A stretch of DNA of 64,000 nt from Variovorax dokdonensis (GTDB lineage Bacteria; Pseudomonadota; Gammaproteobacteria; Burkholderiales; Burkholderiaceae_C): contig NZ_JASZYV010000001.1 in assembly GCF_030316895.1 (NCBI RefSeq), positions 1,116,001 through 1,180,000 on the forward strand, in the 5' to 3' direction. The notes below the pieces were generated by a model. That model had not been told where the DNA came from, searched no databases, and worked only from the letters and a program-made list of their open reading frames with translations. The position numbers and the translations under genes are program-made. Positions 27,134 to 35,678 of this stretch are shown in pieces. How positions within the stretch are numbered: the stretch's first letter is position 1; the number at the start of each line of letters is the position of its first letter.

Positions 27134-28602
27134 GCGGCCTTTGGCGTCGGCCGGCGTGACGCCTTTCGCGCGACGCGCGGGGCCCGCGTCGGTTTCGTGT
27201 CGCCTTCGATGACGCCAGCCGGCGTGGCCGGCTCGGTGTCGGCCATCATGGCGTTCAAGCTGTCGAGCATCAGCCCCGCAATCCGTTCCGGATCGGGGAT
27301 CGAGCGTCGCTGTGAAGTGATGCCAACGTCGAGGCGGCCGGCGTTGGAGACCAGCGTCACGTTCAGGCCCATGCCCACGCTGATGACGCTCACCGGAAAC
27401 ACACCCAGCATGCGAGAGCCGCCCAGGTACATCTGCTTGGGCGAGCCGGGGACGTTCGAGATGATCATGTTGGCCAGGGGCTTGTCGAAACCGAGCTTGC
27501 CCATCGCGTTGGCCAACGAGTACATCGCGACGCTGTAGCCGCCGGCAGCCGCCTTGGACATCGCCTGGAGCTCGGCTTTGCCTTCCTTCATGTGTTCCAT
27601 GACCTGCGCCAGCCGGTTGCGCACGGCCGCCTGGCCATCGCCCATGGCAATCACGAGCGCGGAGATCTTGGTGGTTGCTTCCTTGTCGCCCGCTTCGCGC
27701 AGCGACACCGGCACCAGGGCCAGCAGTCGCTGAGCCAGCGGCTTCTTGCGTTCGGCCAGATAGTGGTGAACCGCATCGTCCACCAGGGTCAGCGCGACAT
27801 CGTTGAGGGTCCCGCCCGCGGCCTTCGCAGCCGCCTTGAGCTGGGCCATCGGCAGGCTGGTCCGCGCATAGGAGCGGCCATGGACGACCCGTTCGTTGAA
27901 CACCGTCATCGGTGCCTCGAACGGGCGACTGCCGGAAGGCGGCGCTCCGCGCATGCGCGAGGCGGTCTTCTTGAGAAAGCCGACGTAAAGATCGGCGGCG
28001 ATGAGCGAACCCTTGGCCGCACGGTTGGCCATGCCAAGCCATTGCTTGGCCAGCGTGGGCGGCAGTTCGGTGGACCTGTCTTCCGGCGCCATCACGTCGA
28101 TGGCGTAGAGCGGATCACCGAGCGGGGCGGCGGGATCTTCGCTGACGGCACCCAGGATCCGCGCGATGGCAGAGGCGCCATCCACGATGGCGTGGTGCAG
28201 CTTGACGTAGATGGCAAAGCGATCGTCCTGCAGGCCCTCGATCACGCAGACCTGGAACAGCGGCTGGCCGCGATCGAAGAGCGTGTCGTGCCAGCGTTGC
28301 ACCATCTCGTTGACCTGGTCGTCCGTGCCCGGCGCCGGCAGCGCCAGATGCTGCACGTGGTAGTTCATGTCGATCTGCTCCACCTCGACCCAGCAGGGCA
28401 GGTCGAACAGCGAAAGCTTGGGCACGACGTTGAAGGGAAAGATGGGCTTGGCCGCGCGGTATCGCGCCACCAGGTCCGCGATGCTCCAGCCGGAGGAGGG
28501 CGCGGGGTTCTCGAAGATCATCAGACCGGCGACGTGCTGGGGCGCGTCTCGCGATTCCCCGAGCAGGAACAGCAGGTCAATGGGTGGAATGGGCTTCTTC
28601 AT
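27118..28602 (-). CDS. Wax ester synthase/diacylglycerol acyltransferase (WS/DGAT)
   Basis: 494 residues from the ATG at 28602, preceded by GGGAG at good spacing. The acyltransferase motif HHAIVDG is at about 136-142. The N-terminal PIDLLFLLGESRDAPQHVAGL and the C-terminal blocks NDVALTLVDDAV and NMIISNVPGSPKQMYLGGSRM are standard for this family. It esterifies long-chain acyl-CoA with fatty alcohol or diacylglycerol, producing storage lipid at the membrane. The tail is Lys/Arg-rich. Its start lies inside the upstream lipase/esterase gene (26-base overlap). Confidence 0.93.
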   Translation of the reverse strand: MKKPIPPIDLLFLLGESRDAPQHVAGLMIFENPAPSSGWSIADLVARYRAAKPIFPFNVVPKLSLFDLPCWVEVEQIDMNYHVQHLALPAPGTDDQVNEMVQRWHDTLFDRGQPLFQVCVIEGLQDDRFAIYVKLHHAIVDGASAIARILGAVSEDPAAPLGDPLYAIDVMAPEDRSTELPPTLAKQWLGMANRAAKGSLIAADLYVGFLKKTASRMRGAPPSGSRPFEAPMTVFNERVVHGRSYARTSLPMAQLKAAAKAAGGTLNDVALTLVDDAVHHYLAERKKPLAQRLLALVPVSLREAGDKEATTKISALVIAMGDGQAAVRNRLAQVMEHMKEGKAELQAMSKAAAGGYSVAMYSLANAMGKLGFDKPLANMIISNVPGSPKQMYLGGSRMLGVFPVSVISVGMGLNVTLVSNAGRLDVGITSQRRSIPDPERIAGLMLDSLNAMMADTEPATPAGVIEGDTKPTRAPRVARKASRRPTPKAAQQPN

Positions 28603-29584
28603 GGTGGGTCTCCCTGTTGTGATTTCTGATGTCGTCGTGCGTGGGCGCCGTGGCGCCGGGCGTGGTCGAGCGGCGCACGAAATCGGCGACCTCTTGCAGC
28701 GCAAGGTGCGATTCGCTCAAGGCGCCGATCAACTGGAACACGTGCGGCAGGTCTGGCCACAGCGACGCCTCGGCCTTGCCGCCGGCAGCCCGGACATGTT
28801 GCGCAAAGCGCAGTGAATCGTCGGTCAGCATCTCGCTGTCGCTGGCCTGAAGAAGAATGGGCGGCAAGCCATGGAGCTCGCCCTTGAGTGGCGAGACCCA
28901 AGGGTGATCCGCCTGGCCGCTTTCGCCGAGGTAGGCATGGCTCAACAGCGGTGCTGCGGCGGCGCTGAACATCACGTCGGTGCCGCCGTTGCGCAGCACC
29001 GATGGGCCGCTCAACGTCAGGTCGGTGACGGGCGAGAAGACGAAGGCGCAGGCAGGCATCGGCAGGCCGCGGTCGCGCGCGCGCAGCAACGTGACGAGTG
29101 CCAGATTGCCGCCAGCGGAGTCTCCGCCGATGACGATGTCCTGGGGCCGAACGCCCATGGACAGGAGGTGTTCGTAGCTTGCGAGCGCGTCATCGCTGGC
29201 GGCGGGAAATCGGTGCTCGGGCGCAAGGCGGTAATCGGGCAGCAGCACGCGGGCCTGCAGCAGCCTGGCCAGGCGCCGCGATGCGTTGCGATACAAGCGG
29301 GGCACGTGGATGATCCACGCGCCTCCGTGAAGGTAGAGCAGCACGCGCGTCGTCGGCGTCTTGGGCTCGAACCACTCCGCCTCGAAGTGGTGGTCGATGC
29401 GCTTGCGCAAACCGGGCGCGCCCCCGGGAACGGGCAGCCACGACTCGGCTTGCGCCAAGAGGCGCTGCAGTTCTTCGGCACTCAGGTTCTGTCGCCGCCA
29501 TAGCGGCTTGACCGTGGCGCGCAAGGCCCAATTGATGGACTTGCGCTTGAGCCAAGCCCAGGGCCATGTGGTCATGGCTTGCAT
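28577..29584 (-). CDS. Hormone-sensitive-lipase-type alpha/beta hydrolase
   Basis: 335 residues. The oxyanion motif HGGAW is at 86-90, the nucleophile Ser156 in GGDSAGGN, the aspartate in LQASDSEML and the histidine in LPHVFQLIG. This is the HSL/bacterial esterase IV family, acting on acyl esters and acylglycerols. Overlap with the WS/DGAT gene suggests a coupled storage-lipid pair, one making and one cleaving neutral lipids. The last 15 residues, rich in His, Asn and Glu, are encoded by DNA shared with the next gene's leader. Confidence 0.9.
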   Translation of the reverse strand: MQAMTTWPWAWLKRKSINWALRATVKPLWRRQNLSAEELQRLLAQAESWLPVPGGAPGLRKRIDHHFEAEWFEPKTPTTRVLLYLHGGAWIIHVPRLYRNASRRLARLLQARVLLPDYRLAPEHRFPAASDDALASYEHLLSMGVRPQDIVIGGDSAGGNLALVTLLRARDRGLPMPACAFVFSPVTDLTLSGPSVLRNGGTDVMFSAAAAPLLSHAYLGESGQADHPWVSPLKGELHGLPPILLQASDSEMLTDDSLRFAQHVRAAGGKAEASLWPDLPHVFQLIGALSESHLALQEVADFVRRSTTPGATAPTHDDIRNHNRETHHEEAHSTH

Positions 29585-29745
29585 TCAACTCCCTGTCCGG
29601 TCGAAGCGCGCGATGCGCTTCGCCTTGCTTTTCTTGTCAACTTCGCGGCCGATGGTCGGGCGCGATGCAGCGGGACAATAGGTGAAACCGAGGGGTCGAA
29701 GGCTTGGCGTTTACCCGAAGGGCAATGCCGGGAGATCGAATCGCT

Positions 29746-30156
29746 TCAGCGCAAGCCGCCGCCTTCGGCGTTCTCGGCACGCTGGATGAGCTCGATCTTG
29801 TAACCGTCTGGATCGGTCACGAAGGCGATGACCGTGGTGCCGCCCTTGACCGGGCCGGCTTCGCGCGTCACGTTGCCGCCGGCTGCCTTGATCTTTTCGC
29901 AGGCCGCGTAGGCATCGGGCACACCCAGCGCAATGTGGCCGTAGGCCGTGCCCATGTCGTAGCTTTCGGTGCCCCAGTTGTAGGTCAGTTCGATCTCGGC
30001 CTGAGCCGGATTGCCTTCATAGCCGACGAAGGCCAGGCTGTACTTGTATTCCGGGTTCTCGGAGGTGCGCAGCAATTGCATGCCCAGCACCTGGGTGTAG
30101 AAGTCGATGGAGCGCTGCAGGTTGCCGACGCGCAGCATGGTGTGAAGAAGGCGCAT
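29746..30156 (-). CDS. gloA: Lactoylglutathione lyase (glyoxalase I)
   Basis: A 136-residue cytoplasmic metalloenzyme that isomerises the methylglyoxal-glutathione hemithioacetal to S-lactoylglutathione. Metal ligands are visible in order: His5 (LLHTML), the Glu in IELTYN, the His in YGHIALGV and the Glu in YKIELIQ. Length and the [15 protein letters not shown] start match the nickel-type GlxI of Proteobacteria. It is flanked by 161 bases (upstream) and 86 bases (downstream) without a gene and seems monocistronic. Confidence 0.97.
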   Translation of the reverse strand: MRLLHTMLRVGNLQRSIDFYTQVLGMQLLRTSENPEYKYSLAFVGYEGNPAQAEIELTYNWGTESYDMGTAYGHIALGVPDAYAACEKIKAAGGNVTREAGPVKGGTTVIAFVTDPDGYKIELIQRAENAEGGGLR

Positions 30157-30242
30157 GTCCTGTTCTCTTTCGTGGGGCCATGAAAGCGCGACATTTTGCG
30201 GCCTCGGGCGTGTCGCTGCCGGCCTGGGGGCATGGGCGCCGC

Positions 30243-30929
30243 TCAGGCCTGCACCGCGTCGCTCCAGCGAGTGAGCCTGCCGTTGTGCATCACGCCAATG
30301 TGGTCGGCCATGGCGTGCGCCTCGACTTCGTGATGCGTGACCAGCACGGCCGTCTGGCCGGCGGCGCGCAGGATATCGCGCACCTGCAAGGTCAAGCGCT
30401 CGCGCGTGGCTCCATCCAGGTTGGAAAAGGGCTCGTCCAGCAGCATCAGGTCGGGTGCCGGGGCCAGCGCGCGCGCCAGGGCAACGCGTTGCTGTTGTCC
30501 GCCGGAAAGCTCGTGCGGATAGCGCGGTCCGGCTTCGGGCAGGCCCACCAATGCCAGCAGTTCGGACACGCGGGCCCGCCGCACGGCGGCCGATTGCCTG
30601 CGAAGCCCGAAGCCGACGTTGCTGGCGACGTCGAGGTGCGGGAACAGGGCGTATTCCTGGAACATCATGCCGACGCGTCGCTTCTCGGGCGCCACGTGCA
30701 CTACGGGCGACGACAGGAGGTGATCACCCAGTTGGATGCTGCCGGAACTCACGGGCTCGAACCCGGCGATGGCACGCAGCACAGTGGTCTTGCCGCAGCC
30801 CGATGGGCCGAGCAGGCAGCCGATGTGGCCTGCGGGCAGTTCAAGCGAAAAGTCATGCAGGGCCACATGCTTGCCGCGAGGGCCGTGGTAAGACACGCCG
30901 ACGGCGTCGAGAGACAGCGCGGCGCTCAT
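30243..30929 (-). CDS. fbpC: Iron(III)-type ABC transporter ATP-binding protein, short form
   Basis: A 228-residue ABC ATPase: Walker [11 protein letters not shown]-loop [10 protein letters not shown], signature LSGGQQQR, Walker B LMLLDEP, H-loop VTHHEVEA. It lacks the C-terminal TOBE regulatory region of typical FbpC/PotA proteins (about 350 residues), so it is roughly one third shorter. It also has His rather than Asp after the H-loop histidine. It is coupled to the permease gene by an ATGA overlap and forms FbpABC with the two genes upstream. Iron as substrate follows from the binding protein and the Fur box, though a thiamine-type relative is conceivable. Confidence 0.88.
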   Translation of the reverse strand: MSAALSLDAVGVSYHGPRGKHVALHDFSLELPAGHIGCLLGPSGCGKTTVLRAIAGFEPVSSGSIQLGDHLLSSPVVHVAPEKRRVGMMFQEYALFPHLDVASNVGFGLRRQSAAVRRARVSELLALVGLPEAGPRYPHELSGGQQQRVALARALAPAPDLMLLDEPFSNLDGATRERLTLQVRDILRAAGQTAVLVTHHEVEAHAMADHIGVMHNGRLTRWSDAVQA

Positions 30930-32653
30930 CGCGGGACCTCCGGCAGGGCGCCTTGCGCAGATGAGGCCGTGGCGAAGGTCGCGGGGAGGGCGGCGGTGCC
31001 AGCGCCTCGTGCGTGTTCCTCGCCGTCAGATCGCTGGCGAGCCAAGAGGATCACCGGCGCCAGGCCCGCCAGCACGATCGCCAGCGCGGCCACGGCACCT
31101 TCTTCATACGTTCCGCGCGCCGCTTCGGCATAGAGCCACGTCGCCAGCGTCTCCATGCCTGGTGGGCGCAGCAACAGCGTGGCGGGCAGTTCTTTCATCG
31201 CATCGACGAAAACCAGCAGAGCGCCAGCCGCCAGCGCCGGACGCAGCAATGGCAGATGAACCCGGCGCAGCGTGCCGGCGGGGCTTTCTCCGAGCAGGCG
31301 AGCCGATTGCTCGAGTGCGGGGGGAAGTCGCGCCAGTCCGGCTTCGATGCCGCCCAGCGGCATGGCCAGGAACCGGATGGCGCAGGCGGCCACCAGCACC
31401 ACGCCCGCGGTCATCAGTGGAAGACCCGGCAGGCCGAGCAACTGGGCGAGCGCGGCGTCGAGCGAAAGCGCGGGCGTCAGCAGGCCGATGGCGAGCACCG
31501 TCCCCGGTACCGCGTAGCCGAGGCCAGCCACACGGGCCTGCCACCGCGCCGGATTGGGCGCCGATGCCAACTGCCGCGTGGCCCAGGCCACGGTCAATGC
31601 GGCCACCACCGTCAGCACCGTCACCCCGGCGGCCAGGCCCAGGCTGCTGCCCAGTGCCGCCAGCAGTTCCCGCGAAACCCACTGGCCTTGCGACAGGCGC
31701 TTGGCCGTTTCTGCGACCAGGTAGGCCGCCGGCAGCACGAAGCCCAGCAACACCGGCAGCGCGCACACCGCCAGCGCGGCCCAGCCAGACACGGCGTAAA
31801 GCCGCCTGGGTTGCATCGGTCGCATGCGCTGCGCAGCGCCGAAGCGCTGCTGCTGCCGGCCGCGTCGCTCCAGCCACAGAAGTGCGACCACGATCAAGAG
31901 CATGGCGCAGGCCAGTTGCGCTGCGCCAGCCAGGTCGGAGCGCGTGATCCAGGTGGTGTAGACCGCCACGGTCAGCGTCTGGATGCCGAGAAACTCCGAA
32001 GCGCCGATGTCGTTCAGCGTTTCCAGCAGTGCCAAGCCAACGCCGACCGCCAGGGCTGGACGCGCCAGTGGGAGGGCGACTCGGAAGAAGGCACCCGCAC
32101 GGCTTTCGCCAAGGGTGCGGGCGGCTTCCATCAGGTTTGCCGGCTGAGTCATGAACATCGCGCGGGCGGTGAGGTAGACATAGGGATAGAGCACCAGTCC
32201 CAGTAGCACGATGGCGCCGGGGAGCGATCGCAGGTCCGGCAGGCGGAACTCGCGCGGGCTGTCGTAACCGAGCAGCAAGCGAATGGCGCCCTGGATGGGA
32301 CCAATGGGATGCAGCAGATCGAGGTAGGCGAAGGCAACGATGTAGGTGGGCATGGCCAGCGGCAGCAGCAGCGCCCAGGCCATGACGCCGCGGCCGGGAA
32401 ACTCGAATGCGCTCACCAGCCACGCGCACGCCGTGCCGATCAGCAGCACCAGCGCCCCGACGCCGGCCATCAGGAGCAGCGTGTTGAGCGCCGCCTGCGG
32501 CAGCACGTGGCGGGCCAGATGCGGCCATTGCGCGAGATCGCCGCCCAACGCCAGCCAGCCCAGCCCCACCAGCGGCGCAAGCACGGCCAGCGCGACCGCC
32601 AGCGACGCACTGCGCCAGAGTGCCCCGGCGGTTCGAGGCCCGACGGCGCTCAC
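30926..32653 (-). CDS. fbpB: Iron(III)-type ABC transporter permease, fused two-domain form
   Basis: 575 residues from a GTG at 32653 that overlaps the binding-protein stop codon (GTGA). No other start between the genes is plausible. Two homologous permease halves, each with about six membrane helices, carry an EAA loop: EAARTLGESRAGAFFRVALPLARPA and EQSARLLGESPAGTLRRVHLPLLRPA. This fused layout is typical of FbpB/AfuB/SfuB. The protein ends with a short hydrophilic tail and runs into the ATPase gene by four bases. Confidence 0.92.
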   Translation of the reverse strand: MSAVGPRTAGALWRSASLAVALAVLAPLVGLGWLALGGDLAQWPHLARHVLPQAALNTLLLMAGVGALVLLIGTACAWLVSAFEFPGRGVMAWALLLPLAMPTYIVAFAYLDLLHPIGPIQGAIRLLLGYDSPREFRLPDLRSLPGAIVLLGLVLYPYVYLTARAMFMTQPANLMEAARTLGESRAGAFFRVALPLARPALAVGVGLALLETLNDIGASEFLGIQTLTVAVYTTWITRSDLAGAAQLACAMLLIVVALLWLERRGRQQQRFGAAQRMRPMQPRRLYAVSGWAALAVCALPVLLGFVLPAAYLVAETAKRLSQGQWVSRELLAALGSSLGLAAGVTVLTVVAALTVAWATRQLASAPNPARWQARVAGLGYAVPGTVLAIGLLTPALSLDAALAQLLGLPGLPLMTAGVVLVAACAIRFLAMPLGGIEAGLARLPPALEQSARLLGESPAGTLRRVHLPLLRPALAAGALLVFVDAMKELPATLLLRPPGMETLATWLYAEAARGTYEEGAVAALAIVLAGLAPVILLARQRSDGEEHARGAGTAALPATFATASSAQGALPEVPR

Positions 32654-33690
32654 TGGTCGAAGCGGACCTTGTCGATCAGCGCGCTCGCCTGCTTGCGATG
32701 AAGCGCCACCTGCGCGAGTGGCAAGGTGTCCGGCGTGATGCTGCCGATGGCGGCGGCCGTGTCGGGGTCGATCGGGACGCCCTTGCGCACCGGGTATTCG
32801 AAGTTGGCCTGCGCATACATGGCCTGGGCCGGTTCGGACACCAGGAACTCCATCAGGCGCACCGCGTTGTCGCGATTGGGCGCATGGCGCGCCAGCGCGG
32901 CGCCGCTGATGTTGACGTGCGTGCCGCCGTTGGCGAAGGTGGGACGGATGACCTGGATCGCATCGCCCCACTTGCGCGCGTCGCTGCCAGGCTTGGCGGT
33001 TTTCATCTGGCCCACGTAATAGGAGTTGGCCAGGCCCACGTCGCAGATGCCACCGAGAATGTCGCGCGCCACGTCGCGATCGCCGCCTGCGGCCTTGCGC
33101 GCCAGGTTGGCCTTGACGCCGCGCAGCCAGGCTTCGGTTTTCGCTTCGCCCTCGTGCGCGATCATCGCGGCCACCAAGGCGGTGTTGTAGGGATGCTGAC
33201 CCGAGCGGATGCAGACCTTGCCCTTGTAGCGCGGGTCGGCCAGCTGGGCGTATCGAAAGCCGGTGAGCGGAAGGCTCTTGTCCGCATAGAGCACGCGCGC
33301 GCGCATCGACAGCGCGAACCACTCACCGCCCGCGCCACGCAATTGAGCCGGCACGGCAGACTCGAGGGCGGCCGAACGCACGGGCTGCGTGACGCCGCCT
33401 TCCACCAGATCCAGAAGGTTGCCGACGTCGACCGTCATGAGCAGGTCGGCCGGGGAGCGCTCGCCTTCGGCCTTGACGCGCTCCAGCAGTCCGTCCTTGA
33501 CGAACACGGTCTGGACCTGGATGTTGGTCTGCGCGGTGAAGGCCGCCAGCAGCGGCTGCACGAGACCCGGCTCGCGCGTGGTGTAGAGCGTGAGCTGCCC
33601 GCTGGCTTGGGCGGAAAGGGAAGTGGCGGCCAGCGCGGCCACGCAGGCGAAAGGCAGCGCGAGACGGCGCCAGGTGCGACGAACAGACAT
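32650..33690 (-). CDS. fbpA: Periplasmic iron(III)-binding protein of an FbpABC transporter
   Basis: 346 residues from the ATG at 33690, with a signal peptide ending about LSAQASG. The mature start GQLTLYTTREPGLVQPLLAAFTAQT and the paired tyrosines in LANSYYVGQM (iron ligands in FbpA and FutA) identify a ferric-ion-binding protein. It delivers Fe3+ to the permease encoded four bases downstream. A well-matched Fur box lies about 60 bases upstream, so it is likely repressed in iron-replete cells. Confidence 0.93.
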   Translation of the reverse strand: MSVRRTWRRLALPFACVAALAATSLSAQASGQLTLYTTREPGLVQPLLAAFTAQTNIQVQTVFVKDGLLERVKAEGERSPADLLMTVDVGNLLDLVEGGVTQPVRSAALESAVPAQLRGAGGEWFALSMRARVLYADKSLPLTGFRYAQLADPRYKGKVCIRSGQHPYNTALVAAMIAHEGEAKTEAWLRGVKANLARKAAGGDRDVARDILGGICDVGLANSYYVGQMKTAKPGSDARKWGDAIQVIRPTFANGGTHVNISGAALARHAPNRDNAVRLMEFLVSEPAQAMYAQANFEYPVRKGVPIDPDTAAAIGSITPDTLPLAQVALHRKQASALIDKVRFDQ

Positions 33691-33751
33691 GAGCGAGCTC
33701 CGGATGTAGAGAGATAACCAGGCGGCGTCTGTTGTTGTCGTCGTTTCCGCT

Positions 33752-33766
33752 TGAGAATCATTATCA
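33752..33766 (-). promoter_or_regulatory. Fur box controlling fbpABC
   Basis: Reading the plus strand, TGAGAATCATTATCA matches the 7-1-7 Fur consensus (TGATAAT-N-ATTATCA) at 13 of 14 arm positions, one mismatch in the left arm. It stands out as AT-rich in a GC-rich gap, and it lies in the only intergenic region upstream of fbpA. Confidence 0.85.
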
Positions 33767-33833
33767 CTCACGCGGGGCGGAAAATCGGGCGCGGCCGCCG
33801 CCAAGCTCGCTGTTGCCGGAACCTGCCGCGCGG

Positions 33834-34850
33834 TCAGTGCGTCGGCAGCTTGTCCCAGGGATGCGGTTGACCGGCGTCGGTGTGCACGATCAGTTGCTTC
33901 AACAGGTTTTTCAAGGAGAGAGCCTCCCAGTAACCGAGCTTGTCGAGAACATCGGCCTCCTTGGCCATGCCCGCAGCCATGAGGTGCAAAGTCTTGTCTC
34001 GACCGGCATCTGTCAGATAGAGACGGTCGGCGAGGCTTGAGGTGTGCTGGATCAAGTGCTTTGCGGTCAACTGAGCAACCGTCTGCTCGTCGACCAGTTC
34101 GCCAGTCAGCCCTGTGAACGCGTTGACCTCTTCCAGCGTACGACCATCCTGCACGACCAAGGCACACAGCGCGTAGTACTCCATCATCGACAGACCAGCC
34201 TCGCTGACACGCAAACGCACGGCACGCTGGAATTGATGGAACGAACGCCACAGGAGATAACCCAGGAAGTTCTCGCTGTAGGTGGGGCCGGCATCGCTCG
34301 AAGTGTCGGCCGACAAGGACAGTGGTGCGGCCTTGCGCGTGGCGACCGCGTAGCGTCCGGCCTGGAAGACCAATGGAGCTGCGTCGCTGCTGTCGTAGGC
34401 AAGCACTTCGCCGACAAGGATCAAGTGGTCGCCACCCTCGTACAAGAAACTGGTCTTGCACTGCAGGCGTGCACAGCATCCGACAAGCATGGGAACGCCG
34501 CCTGCACCGTTCTCGCAAGCCACTCCGGCGAACTTGTCGGTCCCACGTTGTGCGAACCGGTCTGAAAGCGCCTGCTGATCCGCCGACAGGATATGGACCG
34601 CCCAGTGGCCGGAGTGTTCGAAGGCGGCCCGGCTCAATGCGTTCTTGGCGATGCTCCACAGCACCAGCGGGGGGTCGAGAGAGACGGCATTGAAGCTGTT
34701 GGCGGTCAGTCCGATGGGCTGGCCGTCTTCGGCGCGGGTGGTGATGATCGTGACGCCAGTGGTGAATGTGCCCAGCACATTGCGAAACCCACGCGGGTCG
34801 AATCGCGCGACTGAATCGACGCCCTCGGATGATGCTGCGGGCAGGTTCAT
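33834..34850 (-). CDS. Flavin reductase with C-terminal MarR-like domain (two-component monooxygenase reductase, C1-HPAH architecture)
   Basis: 338 residues from the ATG at 34850, which has AAGGAG six bases upstream. Residues about 15-175 are a flavin-reductase-like FMN/FAD-binding split-barrel: FRNVLGTFTTGVTIITTRAEDGQPIGLTANSFNAVSLDPPLVLWSIAKNA, then ALSDRFAQRG and the GDHLILVGEV strand. Residues about 190-330 are a MarR-like winged helix (LSMMEYYALCALVVQDGRTLEEV, then DRLYLTDAGRDKTLHL). This is the layout of the C1 reductase of Acinetobacter 4-hydroxyphenylacetate hydroxylase, where the MarR-like part binds the aromatic substrate and relieves auto-inhibition. It ends the minus-strand arm of the catabolic cluster and probably feeds reduced flavin to the oxygenase at 41114. 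Confidence 0.85.
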   Translation of the reverse strand: MNLPAASSEGVDSVARFDPRGFRNVLGTFTTGVTIITTRAEDGQPIGLTANSFNAVSLDPPLVLWSIAKNALSRAAFEHSGHWAVHILSADQQALSDRFAQRGTDKFAGVACENGAGGVPMLVGCCARLQCKTSFLYEGGDHLILVGEVLAYDSSDAAPLVFQAGRYAVATRKAAPLSLSADTSSDAGPTYSENFLGYLLWRSFHQFQRAVRLRVSEAGLSMMEYYALCALVVQDGRTLEEVNAFTGLTGELVDEQTVAQLTAKHLIQHTSSLADRLYLTDAGRDKTLHLMAAGMAKEADVLDKLGYWEALSLKNLLKQLIVHTDAGQPHPWDKLPTH

Positions 34851-34891
34851 GAGGTCTCCTTGAAGTTGTCGAAGGAAGGTGTCTGAGGCAC

Positions 34892-35659
34892 TCAACTGGC
34901 GATCGAGAATCCTCCGCCGGAAACGTCGAGGAGGGCGCCGGAGACGAACGAAGCCGCGTCGGAAGCCAGCCAGTGAATCGCCTCGGCCACTTCCATGGAC
35001 TCTGCGATGCGGCCCAGCGGAATGGAGCCGACGATGCGCCCGGCGTAGGCTGGGTCCTCTAGGAACGCGGCCACCATCGGCGTACGGGTTGCGCCCGGCC
35101 GCACGGCATTCACGCGTACGCCCAGCGGCGCGGCTTCGCGTGCCAGCCCTTTGGTGAAAGCGTCGACCGCGCCTTTGGAGGCGCCATAGATGGTCTTGCC
35201 GACGCGCCCGCCGATGGTGCTGGCCATGGAAGACACGTTCACGATGCACCCACCCTGGCCACCAAGTGCGGTCGACATTCTCCGAACCGCCTCGCGACAG
35301 CAAAACATCGTTCCCATCACGTTGACGCGAACGATCCGCTCGATATCGGCGTTGTCCGTCTGTGTGATCGACACCGGACGGCTGGTGTCCACGCCGGCCG
35401 AGTTGACAAGAATGTCGATGGAGCCGGATAGCGACGCGCATCGCGAGAACAAGTCTTCCACTTGCAGCGGATCCGAAACGTCGACAGTGAGCACATCGCA
35501 GGCGCGGCCTTGGGCTCGCAAGTCCTCTGCAAGCGCGTCAGCGCCAGGTACATCCGACGGCAGGCACGCAATAGTCACGTGAATGCCTGCGTCCGCCATG
35601 CGGCAGGCGGTCGCAGCGCCGATCCCCGAGGCGCCACCAGTGATCAATGCGTGCTTCAT
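34892..35659 (-). CDS. Short-chain dehydrogenase/reductase in the catabolic cluster
   Basis: 255 residues from the ATG at 35659 (AAGGTG upstream at good spacing; a GTG at 35668 is an alternative). Cofactor motif TGGASGIG near the N-terminus, NSAG strand, catalytic Ser in VNVSSMAST and YGASKGAV (Tyr-X3-Lys) are intact, so it is a classical NAD(P)-dependent oxidoreductase. The acidic/hydrophobic turn after the second strand gives no clear NAD versus NADP preference. It lies between the ABC permease gene and the flavin reductase gene, so it probably oxidises or reduces a pathway intermediate. Confidence 0.9.
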   Translation of the reverse strand: MKHALITGGASGIGAATACRMADAGIHVTIACLPSDVPGADALAEDLRAQGRACDVLTVDVSDPLQVEDLFSRCASLSGSIDILVNSAGVDTSRPVSITQTDNADIERIVRVNVMGTMFCCREAVRRMSTALGGQGGCIVNVSSMASTIGGRVGKTIYGASKGAVDAFTKGLAREAAPLGVRVNAVRPGATRTPMVAAFLEDPAYAGRIVGSIPLGRIAESMEVAEAIHWLASDAASFVSGALLDVSGGGFSIAS

Positions 35660-35678
35660 CGTTGTCACCTTCGCGCGG

